DNA from: Cryptococcus deneoformans JEC21
Lineage: Eukaryota > Basidiomycota > Tremellomycetes > Tremellales > Cryptococcaceae
Assembly: GCF_000091045.1 (NCBI RefSeq)
Contig: NC_006685.1
Span: 1,676,201-1,740,200, forward strand
Direction: 5' to 3'
DNA length: 64,000 nt
Shown piece by piece: positions 7,999-20,467 of this stretch (position 1 is its first letter; the number at the start of each line of letters is the position of its first letter). The notes below the pieces were generated by a model. The model saw only the letters and a program-made list of their open reading frames with translations. It was not told the origin of the DNA and ran no database searches. The position numbers and the translations under genes were made by a program.

Positions 7999-10043
7999 CC
8001 CACATCTTGTTCGTCCTGGGGAGCTTACACCAGGCGTTCCTGGAGAAGAGTATGAACGACGGAGACGGCAGTTGATGGAGAGTCTTGGAGAAGGAGCAAA
8101 GGTTGTCTGTATGGGCGGGACTGTGAGATTGATGTCTCAGAGTAAGTCATTGAAATATAGCAGTTTCTTGCAAGTACTGAGCTCATCAATGAATTAGGTA
8201 TTTTGTAAGTTATTGCTGACAGATTTGAACATATTTTGTTAGTCCTGGCTAACGAACTACTCAGTTACCGATTTAGACAATGTATGTTATCGGACATGTT
8301 AATCATCATTGGGCCTTACTGACTCAACATAATGCTCAGCAACGGACTTTTACTACCTTACTGGTTTCCATGAGCCTGACGCTACTGTGGTTTTGGGTTC
8401 GTCTTGTTGTCGCCTGTCCCTCTTCTAAGCTAATTCTCTAAACAGAGTCGAAGCCTTCATCTCCCAAAGGATACAAGTACACCTTGTTCGTGCCGCCCAA
8501 AGATCCTCATGACACATTGTGGGAAGGCGAGCGGGCTGGCCTTGAGGGTGCCACATCAATCTTCGGTGCTGACGAGGTATGTTTCAGTCTTTGAAACTTT
8601 TTAGCATTCCTGACCGACTGTTCTCCTTTTAGGCTCATTCTAACACGTCTCTTTCTTCTTTCCTCCCTGGTATACTCTCTTCAGGTACCATCTACGCATC
8701 TCTCCCTCCATCCCCCTCACCCTCACCTTCATCCCAACCTTTCCACCCTCCTTCACCTCGTCGTCGCTCATCGCTCCTCAAGCTATTCTCTCCCTCTACA
8801 TCCTCTTCATCATCGACCTCCGAATTCCTTCCTTCTGACCCTCCACACCTTCTTCTCGCCGGTGCTCTCTCCTCTGAAAGAGCTACCCCGCTTGAAAGAC
8901 ATATCCAGAAATTCCGAATGGTCAAATCGCCTATAGAGATCCAACTGATGAAGAAGGCTGCTGATATCAGTAGTGCTGCGCATACCAAGGTGATGAGAGC
9001 CGCTAAAGTGGGAGGAAGGGAGGCAGAACTCGAGGCTGTTTTTGAATTTGAGTGTGCAATGAGAGGTAGTGAGAGGCAGGCATACGTTCCCGTTGTTGCT
9101 TCCGGGTCAGTCTAGCCTTTAAAAAGTGGGATTCACTCTGGCTAACTACAAATTTCAGGGCCAACGCCTTGGTTATACATTATACCAAGAACGACTGCAC
9201 ATTAGCTCAAGATGATGTAGATGCCCCTTTCCTTGCTGCGAGATATCAGTCTGACGTCTCTTAGATGGTTTTGATCGATGCTGGTTGCGAGTATCACATG
9301 TACACCTCCGACATTACCCGTACCTTCCCCGTGTCTGGCGTATTCACTGCACCCCAGCGCGATTTATACCAAGCCGTGTTGAATGCGCAAAAGGAGTGTA
9401 TCAAGAGGTGTAGAGTGGATGACAGAGTCAACTTGAGCGAACTTCATAGAGCTAGTGAGTCACTGCAGGATTCAAAAAACGCAGTAATGAAAGCTGATAC
9501 AGTGAAGGTTGTGGACTATTGCTGGAAGAGTTGAGGCAAATTGGATTCAAATTGAGTGTGGGAGACATTGAACGAACATTGGTGAGCTAAGCTGGTGACT
9601 TATCATGGGCGTCCTTTGCTGACCTTCTAACCTCAGTATCCTCACTTTTTATCACATCACCTAGGCTCTGACCTTCATGACTGTCCTACGAGAGACCGCA
9701 ATGCTGTGTAAGTCCGATTTATTTCAGTTTCATCGAACACAGGACGGAATATCATGCTTACTCCATTTGTAGCTTGATTGAAGGAAATGTTATATCCATT
9801 GAGCCGGGCGTCTATGTACCTTTCGACAATAGATTCCCCAAACACTTCCACGGACAAGGGATCCGAATAGAAGTACGCTTATATTTCATGCGAAACTTTT
9901 CCTGTGGATGTACTAAACTGACTTGACAACTCGATATACAGGATGAGGTTGCATTCACCAGAAATGGGCCTCTTGTACTTTCAGCCAATGCTCCCAAGGA
10001 AATTGCCGATGTGGAGGGTGCTTGTCAAGGACTGTTGGAATAG
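7745..10043 (+). CDS. ICP55: Intermediate cleaving aminopeptidase (Xaa-Pro aminopeptidase 3 / Icp55)
   Basis: This is an M24B metallopeptidase. Icp55 trims one residue from mitochondrial proteins after MPP cleavage and so stabilises them. An Arg-rich N-terminus without acids (MRNAAVKFALPRPGMLRQPA) looks like a mitochondrial presequence. It is followed by the N-terminal domain (PGEEYERRRRQLMESL, FYYLTGFHEPDATVVLE, YTLFVPPKDP..LWEGERAG). The catalytic half has IDAGCEYHMYTSDITRTFP (two Asp ligands), HHLGSDLHDCP (His ligand), VISIEPGVYVP (Glu) and GIRIEDEVAF (Glu), so all five metal ligands are present. A Ser/Pro-rich insert (about 8690-8850) separates the domains. About ten exons; the protein ends QGLLE before TAG at 10041. 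Confidence 0.93.
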
Positions 10044-10631
10044 ATGTGAGAAAGGAGGTGAGGAAGGGCTCATGCGAAACTGACTGGGAAGGCATCTTAT
10101 CATCTCTCTGAACCCGCAAAAGCATCTTTCTGGACTTACAGAGGAACATGCATTTGACTGACAAATAGCATAATCAGGGCTTATGGGCAAAGACTAGCCT
10201 CAATCTCCGCATAACATTGCGGAAGAATCGTCAAAGAGAGATATGGCCAAATTGATTGATACGATGCGATCCAGAAACACAAATAACATTCGCCTCTAAA
10301 CAATTCGAAAATAGAGGGCAGATGCCCCCGACAAGCAAAACATTCACCTTTTGTCCAATGGTCCTTTCATGATCGTCTCGCGTATTGAACTTTTTGAGCC
10401 GTCAAAGGATGGCGATCCAGTGCAGTAATATTACGGCAACCCCATATACGATCGACATATAAGCCCTCTCTTTGTATTATCACAGTTGAATCCCGAAAAT
10501 ACTCTCAAAAATCAAGCCGACTGTTTGCCGAGTACATTGGAGTGCCAGGCATGCCCTTGACACCTCTGCGACGTGTTATCTACTGTCTTTACTGATATTC
10601 AACAATAACCCATTTGTACCTTCAATTTGAT
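10044..10631. other. Intergenic region, no feature seen
   Basis: About 590 bp between tandem plus-strand genes, presumed 3' UTR of ICP55 and promoter of the next gene. No ORF with family support and no repeat noticed. Confidence 0.5.
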
Positions 10632-13361
10632 ATGCGGCCCTTAGGTCTTCCATGGATGGGCGGAAACTTTCTGCGATTGGTTGCCGTCGTCTTTTTAGTT
10701 TGGTCTTTGATCGCCCAATTCATCGCAATTGCAAAGTAGGCTTGTTGCTTCTAACCTTCTTGGAACGACAGACTGCTGATGTCTTTCCACAGCGATCTGT
10801 CGGCCAAACTAAAGGCTCAGTCTACTAATGACACAGTATCGGATGATAGTACCGAATCAGAATCAGTTACAATCTCAGCCGAGGATGAACAGCTGCTTAC
10901 AACGTCAAGCGTAGTCCAGTGGTCATTTACAACCAGCTCTACCACCGCCACATCATTTCTGGTGGTAGTGGCTACTGGAACAGTCATCACAAAAAGTAAC
11001 GGATTGACTCCACAAGTGGGGGCCGTCAAGGATAATAATAATCTCAACAAACGGACAAATGAGAGTGATAGCCAGGAGCAAATTGAGGCCAACTATGGAT
11101 TATCCGGGATCCCAAGGCAATCAGGGGGCACAGGGTAAGTTTGGTTTGGTCCCTGAACATTTTGAATGAGAGGATGTTTACCTGATGGATTGTAAAGTTT
11201 CGCAATCATCTCCCGTCTGGTTGTCGCCTGCACGTTAGTCTTCCTTATATTTGGACAGCTCGGCTGGCCCGAGATGTTGTTATACACATGGACACCTTGG
11301 TTGGGCCCGCAGAGTACACCGTTGTGGCTCGGATTAGCCCAGGCTATTGTTGGTATCGAAAACCTCCGTGTCTAGTGAGCCCAAGGAGAGTTTTGGGCAG
11401 TAGTTGTGGACGCTAATACTAAAAGCAAGTTCCAAAAGTGACGTCCTTATAGCGGCATGGGGTATATTCGTTATTGGGTCATTGAATATCATTTTGGTAT
11501 CTAGGATCCTCATATCCTCAAATAACCTCAACTGATGGGTGATTCCTAGGGAGGCATCTTACTTTATCTTAGTCGCAATCTTCCCAAATTTCCCCCTCCG
11601 CCTCTGTATTTTAACATGTCTCAACGCCTCCTATTTTGGACCTCCTTACCCCCATGTTACCATCATCTTTTCGAACAGCAAGTCAATGAAGAAAAAACAG
11701 AAGGAGAAAACGCCGAACATGCTCATCCAGATGGGCATGAAATCGGGCTGGGTGAAGAGGACGAAGAGAAGGCGGTAGGGACCCAGATGCACCCATCGCA
11801 ACGGCCTCAATGTCCAGTAGCACTTATTTCACTTCCTGGCTCTGAAGATAGGCCGGTTTATCAAGACGTGGCTCGAGGCGGGTATCCGACCTTTTCGGGA
11901 GGTGGGTTGGCGGACGCTGAGAGACATGTTCCTACTGGATTTTTGGAGAGAGCCAAAGATGGGAGGTTAATCAAATTCATCAGCGAGAACGGAGAGGAAG
12001 TGGGAAAGCCCAGACTCCCCAATGACGAACGCTACAGAAAGGAGAGAATGGTTACAGAGAAAACACGGATGGGACGTTCAAGGAAGCAGAAAGGGGAGGA
12101 GCAGAGCTTAGACCAGAACGGTTCCCTAGATCAGCTACCACCAATGAACCATTCAAAAAGGGTGTCTGTGCCTATGGTGAGCTCCGAGAAGGTCCAAGAA
12201 AGCGTCTCAACTGGAGATAAGGAAGACAGAGAGTCATCGAAGAGACCGGCATTGCCTAGATCCAGAAGTATTCAAAACCTTAGACTACAAACCGTCGACA
12301 AAGTACGAACAAATCTGCTGGTTGTTGAAAGCGATATGCAGAGTGACAGTTTGGATCCTAAACGTCAATCAAGCTTATCAAGTGTTTCGGGCCTGTCAGC
12401 GACTGAGGACTTAGGACCACAATTCCCTCTGCCTCCAGACCGACAAGCTTTGGGGAAATCTCATGCACAATTGGATTTATTACCAGGTTCTCTCGCATTG
12501 GCAGAGAAACCAACAATGGCACTGCATCTCAAAAGAGGTGCAGGTCCCATGAGAAGGCTCGCTCTTCCCAAGTCTCGCAGCGACAAAGCGAGGCCTCACA
12601 TAGACAATAACAGGCAGAACCTTATAGCAAACTCTAAGGTAGATGAAGAGTCTCCAGCTTCTGCGCCTCCTCCTTCCCCAGCAGTCAAGGCATCTCTTAC
12701 GCCTAAAATTCCACAGCGCAAACGTGCAATGACACTCAATTCTCAGTCAAATCTCCAACAGCCTCTTCGCTCATCCCTTGCGACGGTATTGCGCACCAAC
12801 TCGGCCCGATCCGCCAAAAGCTCTAGACTGGCGAGGGGAGTCCGCTTTGTGGATAAAGTGGAAGAAAAGTCACCCTCTCCCCCCCTTACTGAGGGAACTC
12901 CGACCACTGCGGACAGCCAAGACGCCGGCGAGGAGGATGGTGAAGGCGGTAGTGAAATGGAGGTAGAGCTAGAAGATACCAGACGAAGCGTCAGAATTCT
13001 AGGTACAAATTTCCATCTGCCCTGGCTGACCGACGGGATGCCTAAGAAGGAATTGGCCCGACCTGAATCCTTTAATTCTACAACCACAGAGACAAATACA
13101 ACCAGCGACTCCTTCGACCTCGAAATCGACAGCGAAGAATCCACTGCTGGAACACAAAGAGGAGACTGTAATAGGCTCGTGGGGGACATCAGCTATGGCA
13201 GAAGAAGATTGGACGAAAAGGCTGGCTTACCCAGATCAAGTAGGCCCAAGACGATGGCCATTCTAGGTGGAAGTTATTTTGATGGTAGGAGAGAGGTGAA
13301 TCCGGCGCAGAAATCTTCAAGTCTGAGCGTCGATTCCAGATCGTTGAGGAAGATGTCGTAA
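10632..13361 (+). CDS. Unrecognised multispan membrane protein with long disordered C-terminal tail
   Basis: I do not recognise this family. Splicing gives an N-terminal hydrophobic segment (FLRLVAVVFLVWSLIAQFIA, about residues 14-33), then a Ser/Thr-rich segment of about 120 residues (SSVVQWSFTTSSTTATSF) that could be extracellular and O-glycosylated. Two to three more membrane helices follow (IISRLVVACTLVFLIFGQLG; PLWLGLAQAIVA; VLIAAWGIFVIGSLNIIL-GGILLYL). From about 11560 a single 1.8-kb exon encodes a hydrophilic tail of about 590 residues. The tail carries repeated basic-Ser patches (RPALPRSRSIQNL, RRLALPKSRSDKAR) and acidic clusters, and ends KSSSLSVDSRSLRKMS. The RSRS-type patches look like phosphorylation or 14-3-3-type sites, but that is inference. 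The tandem alternation of RS and LP motifs suggests a scaffold at the plasma membrane. Confidence 0.7.
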
Positions 13362-13565
13362 CATGTAAAGGTAATACTGTTTAAAATTGTGATTGTCAGT
13401 CATCAGTTAGGAGTGTCTCTTATATCTGAGGAAAAAAGCCTTTTTGCACCCCGCACTAATCAATAGAAGCAAACGGCAAGGAAGCATTAAGGTATCCATA
13501 TGTAATGTACATCAGTCAAACAAAAAAAGGCCCGACACATTTTCTATAAAAATTAAAACCATTTC

Positions 13566-16101
13566 TTACTCCCTCTTCACCACCTTCTTAATCATTCCGA
13601 ACTTGCCACCGGAAGCAGCCTTGATCTCTGCCTTCCTCCTGATCTCTGCCTCGATCTCTTCTTCGTCCAAATGTTCGGCACCGTACCAAACGACGGAGGC
13701 GAAACCAGCCAAGGCGGCAATGATACAGCCAGCCAAAGCTCCCTTGGCCTTGGTTGTCCAACCCTGAAGAATATCAGTTAGCAACAGAAGAAAGAAATGT
13801 CCAACCAGAAATATGGGGGAGACTCACCATGACAAGAGGGAAAGGTCCAACCGCTTCACCTTTGAAGTCGGTGGTAGAGTTCAAACCAACGACGTTACCG
13901 GTAGCGCTGTAGCCCCAGTACGCGCAATGGTCTTTCATGGTCTGCGGGATTTCTAATTTAGACTGAGAGTAGCTGGGATCGGTGATCATGATGACGGCCA
14001 GACCACTGTCCATGTGCCAATCTGGTTAATAATGAACGTCAACAGTTAATCCTCTACAAATCTACAGGACACTTACCGATGTGGCAGTGGAAAATCCAAG
14101 CGCCGGGGTTATCAGCCCTGAAGCGGATGTGGACAGAACCTCCAGGAGGAACCATGATAGTGTCACTAGTCATATTATTCAGCGACGTCCCGAGAGCGCA
14201 TCGAACACTAATCAGCTCACCGTCTGGCCGGGTTCGATTGGTTCTCCAAGACAGGAGGGTTAATACTGCTGTCATTTGAAGTGACGTCGAAAGACTTGCC
14301 CATGATCTGGAACTCGTGACCGTGCAGGTGGAAGGGATGGTAGCCAGTATCCCAATTGACGATGACAAGCTCGATCATCTCGAGATGAGGCATCATCAAG
14401 GCGTGGGTTTGCTGACCATAGATACGAGTATCCCAAGCGTCGGTTCCCATGGAGAGTTGAGTGAAGAGACTGGGAGTGGTGGGCATGACATAGGTGCTGT
14501 TCCATATTGTCAGTGTTGAATCACTGGATCATCGTCATGGAGCGGGAATGACGTACACGTTGTTGACTGATTATGCCAAAACCAGCTTGGTATCAGTGTG
14601 CGCTTCTTTAAGCCGTCCGAACAAAAGTAACTCACAGGCAGCACGATTAGTTCCATCATCAAAAGTGTCAAAGTACGCTCCAAGCTCGTAGCTCACGTCA
14701 GCTTCGGCACTTCCCTTGGCTTGTAAAGGAACAAATCGGGTGTCGTCGAGAATAGGCCATGTGTCATCGGTGATGTTAAACATGTCCGCAGGTCCCAATG
14801 AAGCATCGTATTGGAGAGTGACCGAGTTATTGACTGCGAGAGTGTCAGGGACGGTATCATACCTAGACAATGAGAGTAAATATCCATGGTATATTGGCCA
14901 ATAGGACAGAAAGGCTTACATGTCAGTGTCCTGGTAGAACATGATTGCGTAGTTGGCGTCAGTAGTGTTAAGAGCCTCAACCAAAACAGAGTATCGCTGA
15001 GCGACGGAGATGGTGAGGTTGGCGGACTGGTAAGGCTCAATATCGACGGCGTCAACCTCGATAATGTCGAAGGTATGACCACCCATGTAGATATGGAGCA
15101 CTGTGGTCAACAGCAACACAGACCTTGATTAGCATTAAAGTTTACAGAGGCGGATGCTATATAACACTTACTGGACAAAGCGCTCATGTTGATGAAACGG
15201 ATACGGTACTTCTTTCCAGGCTCGAAGGGGATAGCAGCATTGTTGTTGACATCGGCAGTAACATCCACTCCTTGGGCCACGTTACTGCTCAGATATTCGC
15301 CAGATGTGGTGTTCATAACGTAGAAAGTAACGGAATCAGGAACGGGCTCAGCGCCAGTAGGGTTAACCTATATCACATAAAGCGGTCAGCTCCTGAAATC
15401 CTGTGTCATTGAGATTAAATGACACGACTCACCCAGTTCAAAAAGTAGCTGGATACAAGGTAGGGACTAGTGTCGTGATACCAGTCACCCATGATGATAG
15501 TGAAGTCTTCGTCCCACGTGATATCCGTTCGCTCGTTGGTCTCATTAGGCATAATAATAAGAGGAGCTCTCAAGCCATCAACATATTGGCCTTTATAGTG
15601 ACCCTGTTATTGACAAGAAGCATTGTCAGGTTTCCATTTCATGTCCCAGGCTATGTACACACTCACATGGATCCAATAAGTTCCCCACTGGTCATTAACA
15701 GGGATTTCATAGACAAGTGTCTCCCCTGGAGGAATAGGACATTGGGTGACTGCAGCGGCGCCATCGTAGTAATTGCTACCATTGAAATAATTGCCATGGG
15801 AGTGAAGAGTGGTTCCCACAGATTCAAGGCCGTTAAACGCATGAACGGTGAGAGTATCGCCTTGGTTTACAACGATCGGTGGTGGTCTATCAGACACAAA
15901 CACTTCAACTCAGTCGAGTTGCAGAGATTGAAGAAACACTCACGGCCAAGTACCGTTAACACCAATGGCCTGAGTTTTGTTATGAAGCTGGTCCGGGTTG
16001 GCTGTGGCATAGGTAATATTCCAATACAGGTCATGAACAGCTGCCATGGCCACAGATGCAGCTGTTGCTGAGGCGAGGAACAAGGATGATAATCGAGGCA
16101 T
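13566..16101 (-). CDS. CFO1: Fet3-type multicopper ferroxidase (CFO1-like)
   Basis: Oxidises Fe2+ to Fe3+ with O2 at the plasma membrane and passes iron to the Ftr1-type permease, which is encoded divergently here. A signal peptide ([19 protein letters not shown]) precedes three cupredoxin domains. All copper motifs are present: [40 protein letters not shown] and [15 protein letters not shown] (type 1 Cys with Leu at the axial position). A single C-terminal TM ([20 protein letters not shown]) and a charged cytoplasmic tail ([18 protein letters not shown]) distinguish it from secreted laccases and fit Fet3. Many N-glycosylation sequons occur. In the first two motifs the residue between the histidines is Ser and Gly rather than the Phe and Ser of yeast Fet3 (HFHG, HSH). 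About ten exons. The CFO1/CFT1 pairing is known for C. neoformans; the symbol follows from that. Confidence 0.93.
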
Positions 16102-18193
16102 TATACAGGAGTGTGCTGCTCTCGGAAAGCTGGACTAAACAGCGATTATCAATTGGTCGCTAATGATGTTTGTTAAGAAGTGGTTCACACTTTGTCAAGG
16201 GTGAAGAAGCTTATACCTTGACTTTTTTGTCTTGTCTAGAAGTGAAGGAAAATGCCTCAAGAAAAAGCCAGACGCTAACCTGAAAAGAGATGTGCCAGCC
16301 GAAAATGAGCGAAACTGGGGGGCGAATCGTACCTGGGAGAGGGACAAAGGATTGCCGGATTAGGACGTGAAATACCAGTAACGAGCGGTGTCGAATACGG
16401 TACCATAATTATAAGGGTCGGTAGGAGGATAGGTCTCTCTAACTATCTGATTTCAAGAAACAGACTGACTGCTATGGAAATCTGTCGGCCGATAAGATCA
16501 ACAGGGGAGATTGCGATATAGGAAATGGAGGCGAATTGTGGCAGGGTACGGAACTTGCTAGTTGCGGATGAGATGGAAGAGCGGATTCTATAAAAAGACA
16601 ACTTAAGTCTCAAACTCAGGCACGAGAGAGGCACGAGAGGTGGGACTGACTCCTAAGTAACCTCCGAGCATCGAGACTCGAGACGAGTGCCCAAGCTTTC
16701 GTTTCAGCCCTCAGTGTTCGTTGGAACGATCGGCCCCGTACAGTACCAAAATGGAGTAGAGGAGAGACGGTTGCGGCCGAGTTGCACATGCATGCGCCTT
16801 TCAGAAGGAAGGCACTTCCCTCTATCACCCGAAATAGTAATAAAAAACATAACAACGCTTGCGTCGTCGGTCGTGCCGCAACACAAGGCCGCCTACTACA
16901 AGCGATCCCCCCCATTTCCTTTCCTAATCTGAGACCATATCTCTTGCCCAAAGCTCAGAAGATGTGCCATTCAAAATCTGTAGCGGCAGCACTGAATCAG
17001 CCCATAATAATTTAGCACTTCATCTCCGCCTCTATACACTATTATTTGTACGTTCGTCTGTATTATATGATGCTCATCTTCTAGATTCTCTTTGCTGACT
17101 TCGGGCATTTTCTCACAACGATGCTTTGCAGTACATATAGCAAAAAGCCAGAGACAGCTTCATTTCTCCATGCGCCACATCGCATCATCCTACCTCTTCC
17201 CTTTTTTCCCGTCTCTCGTCGAAATTACTGCAATGCCAGTTGCGAGATCTCTTTCAAATCGGATATCAGATAACAATCCGTTTCATTTTTTTATCAAGAT
17301 TTATTTATTATAAGGTGCGTGTCGTGTGGTCACCCTGAATGCTGACTTCATTCTTCTTACGCGACGGTTCAATCACTTGGCCTGGAAAACTTAATTTAGT
17401 GCAGTCGCGGTAAGACCGTTGCTAGTAGCGAGACTATCTATAGATTCTTGTTCTTTGCTTTCGATCTCGTCTAAACTGCCTTTTCTTCGAGTTGAAAATT
17501 CCGACGCTTGAAGCTTGATGGTCAGTGCATTCATTCTGCAGCCGGAACACATTGACTTCCCCTAGCCAACGAACCTAGATTGAGGTGTCATACTGCATGT
17601 ACCATTACTACTAATTACTGGCTGTACAACGCTCTTCATTTTGCAGTAATGCTGTATCTGTATTGAGCCCAAGGCACATGGTAAGCCCAAAATAGAACAG
17701 AGTCCCTGTTATCATGTTTTGTCTTATCTCGGCTCCTAACTAGTGTCTTTCCAAAATTCGACGGCCGACAGCCTATATTAGTAGCGCAAATACAACTCGC
17801 AGATCCTGACCAATTAAGGCTTGTAAAACGGGTACCTGTCTACAAGGGTACAATCTCTTTCCAGCTCTTCAACTCCGTCCGAATTGTCCGATCCTCATTT
17901 TTTTCTATGGGTATTTTGACCGTTTCGATGGTGGGATGAGTGATGGGACATGGGAACATAGAACACGGAAGAAGGAGGTCCTTCGCAGCGGCGACCCGTA
18001 ATCAGGTCTGCCTACTACAAAAAGTTGGTGATTTTTCGGGTAGAAAGAGCCGACAAAAATAAGAGAGCATATAATACGTACTAAATAGTAGCATCCTGGA
18101 CCATCATCTTACTCTTCTATTATCACCCTAAGAGTCTGTGACTTTCATTCAGTGTTCTTTGTTTTTTGACTCTACTGCCGCCAAACTTTCACC
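16102..18193. promoter_or_regulatory. Shared divergent upstream region of the ferroxidase and iron permease
   Basis: About 2.1 kb with no supported gene; the short ORFs here lack family features. It must hold both promoters. GATAA motifs occur at 16491-16495 and 17269-17273 (+) and at 16146-16150, 17291-17295, 17709-17713, 17724-17728 and 18120-18124 (-). CCAAT boxes occur at 16152-16156 (-) and 17810-17814 (+). In C. neoformans the iron genes respond to the GATA-type regulator Cir1 and to HapX with the CCAAT-binding complex, so these are reasonable candidates, but seven GATAA in 2.1 kb is only modestly above chance. Confidence 0.5.
16142..16160 (-). promoter_or_regulatory. Adjacent CCAAT and TGATAA motifs upstream of the ferroxidase
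   Basis: On the minus (coding) strand the sequence reads GACCAATTGATAATCGC, a CCAAT box followed at once by TGATAA, about 45-55 bp upstream of the ferroxidase ATG. It could be a joint CCAAT-complex and GATA-factor site, or it could lie in the 5' UTR. Candidate only. Confidence 0.35.
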
Positions 18194-20238
18194 ATGGCGA
18201 AGGACCTGTTCTCGGTCACCATCTTCTTCATCGTCTTCCGTGAGACGGTCGAGGCGGCCATCATCGTTTCGTAAGTCTCTTCTTCAGGACTGGTCCGCAG
18301 GAAGCGCTGAGTGAGCAACGCTCTTGCGTAAAGGGTTTTGCTGTCCTTCGTGGAACAGCTTATGGCCTCTGGAGGCCCCAAGAAAGATGATGCCCAAGTT
18401 CAACATCTTTCAGAGGAAGAGGAAATAAAGAAAACGAAACGAATCCTTCGGCGAATGCGTATTCAAGTCAGTGCATTATTCCATCTATCTTTCCAAGTGA
18501 TAGACTCTGAGACAGTTGTGTAGATTTGGGCGGGTACTTTGACTGGTTTCATTATTGCCGTTGCTGTCGGCGCTGCTTTTATTGCTGGTGAGTCACTATT
18601 TATTTGACGATTGATAACCAACTGTACTGATGTTGATTATCGCAATAGTCGTAAGTCCTGGAACAAATTATCGTTATTTCTAGAAATACGCTGTTAATAT
18701 CTTCCATCTTGGTTCTCGTGCTATAGTGGTATACTGTACGTGTATCCAACTTGAAGAACTGTGAAGGGTTCGCTGGCTAATACTTTGTGATTTATAATAG
18801 ACTCTGACAGACTTGTGGGCCAACACAGAAGAATTATGGGAGGGTATTTTCAGTCTTATTGGTGCGTTGTTGCGTGAACCTCCTCTTCAGATAGCTGATA
18901 ATGGGCCTGTTTCCATAGCTTGCATCATCATCTACGTCATGGGTCTCACCTTTTTGAAGATGGACCAATCTCGTGTCAAATGGCGTATCAAGCTTTCCGA
19001 AGCTTTCGCTCACCGTGCCGGCAAGGCCCTCTTCAGTTTCGGCGGCAATAAGGAAGATGGCGAGCCTGACAGGCCACTCACCGAGGAGGAACTTGCCGAA
19101 GAGCAAGCCATGAAGAAGAAGGCTCGAAGTGGAAAGTATGCCATCTTCTTCCTGCCTTTCATCACTGTGATACGAGAGGGTTTGGAGGCTATTGTCTTCG
19201 TTGGTGGTGTAAGTTGAGACCGCTTACTCCCCACTGCCTTTGGTGTATTGAGAGCCTCTGACGTTGAATTTGTCCCGCAGGTTTCTTTGGGTCAAGATGG
19301 TGCCTCTATCCCTATTGCTGCGATCGTCGGTCTCATCGCCGGTATCTTCGTTGGTAAGCTAAATATGTTCATCGTGTCATTATTACGCGGCTCATCTATC
19401 GATAAGGTTGGTGTATCTACCGCACTGGCTCTACTCTGGCCCTTCACTGGTTCTTGATTGTTTCTACTTGCTTCTTGTTCCTCATTGGTTCGGGATTATT
19501 CAGCGTAAGCGTCTGCTGCACTATCGCCTCAGATAATCAGGGACTAACCAAAGGGGTTGTATTTTGACATGACAGAAAGGTGTTTACGATTTCGAATACT
19601 ACGTAAGCGCCCGCATATACATCTGTAATTCCTCTTTGCTTACCCTTTTCGTTAGCGATTCTCTTCTGCTGTCGGTGGTGATGTCGCTGAGTCCGGTAAC
19701 GGCCCCGGTTCATTCCAGGTTGCTGGTAACGTGTAAGCATGCTTAAGTGATCCATTAGAGTCTATCATTGACTGATATCACCGTAGCTGGCATCTTGAGT
19801 ACGGAAATCCCGAGCCGGGAGCTGTCGGCACCAACGGTGGTTGGCAGATTTTCAATGCCATTTTGGGTAAGTTATTCAAAATAATTTGTACATATCGAGT
19901 TCCGAACTGATCCTTCCCCATGCTAAGGTTGGAACAACACTGCTTCTCTCGGATCTATCCTCTCTTACTGTTTCTATTGGATTGCGGTTATCGTTGGTTT
20001 GGCTGTCATGAAGTGGCACGAAGGTCGTTTTACAATCTTTGGTCGAGGCTCTAAGGCCCATGGCCGTATCCAAGCAAGAGCTGAAATAAAGAGGGCTGCC
20101 GAGGGTCAAGTTTCAGAAGGATCTGAGAAGGACGAAGGCGCTTCTGAGGAGGGCACCGCTCGCGACACAACGCATCTCAATAAGAATGGGGATTCTCCTG
20201 AGGACTCTCTCACTCCCATGATTGAGAATAGCCTTTGA
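18194..20238 (+). CDS. CFT1: High-affinity iron permease, Ftr1 family (CFT1-like)
   Basis: Plasma-membrane Fe3+ permease that works only with a multicopper ferroxidase partner. The protein starts MAKDLFSVTIFFIVFRETVE and carries both family-defining REXXE iron motifs: FRETVEAAIIVS in TM1 and VIREGLEAIVFVGGVSLG in TM4. Other helices include AGTLTGFIIAVAVGAAFIA, ACIIIYVMGLTFLKM, AAIVGLIAGIFVGWCIYRTG, WFLIVSTCFLFLIGSGLF and SILSYCFYWIAVIVGLAVM. The extracellular loop GVYDFEYYRFSSAVGG...VWHLEYGNPE matches Ftr1 proteins (VWH.E.GNP). The cytoplasmic tail is charged (EEGTARDTTHLNKNG). More than ten short exons, including very small ones near 18650-18810. Start context is ACC ATG. Divergent from the ferroxidase, which fits co-regulation by iron. 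Confidence 0.95.
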
Positions 20239-20467
20239 TTTGGAAATTATGCTACATTGCTTTCGTGATGCACTTCGTATAGATATGGTTTCGGTATTAT
20301 ATTGGTGGGTTATTGATCGCATGTAGCCTTATGCGGATCATTTCCATATCTTCCCACTTTCTTTAAGGTCATGATGCTCAATTTTGAGCACATTCCTCTG
20401 TTGATGTTTATTACAACAATATCACTGGTGATACATACCGATTCTAATCCCACTGGACAAATCCGGA

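Noticed and set aside
16443..17313. Several 60-110 codon ORFs in the ferroxidase-permease gap
   Set aside because: Short, on both strands, no ATG with supporting motif or splice pattern.
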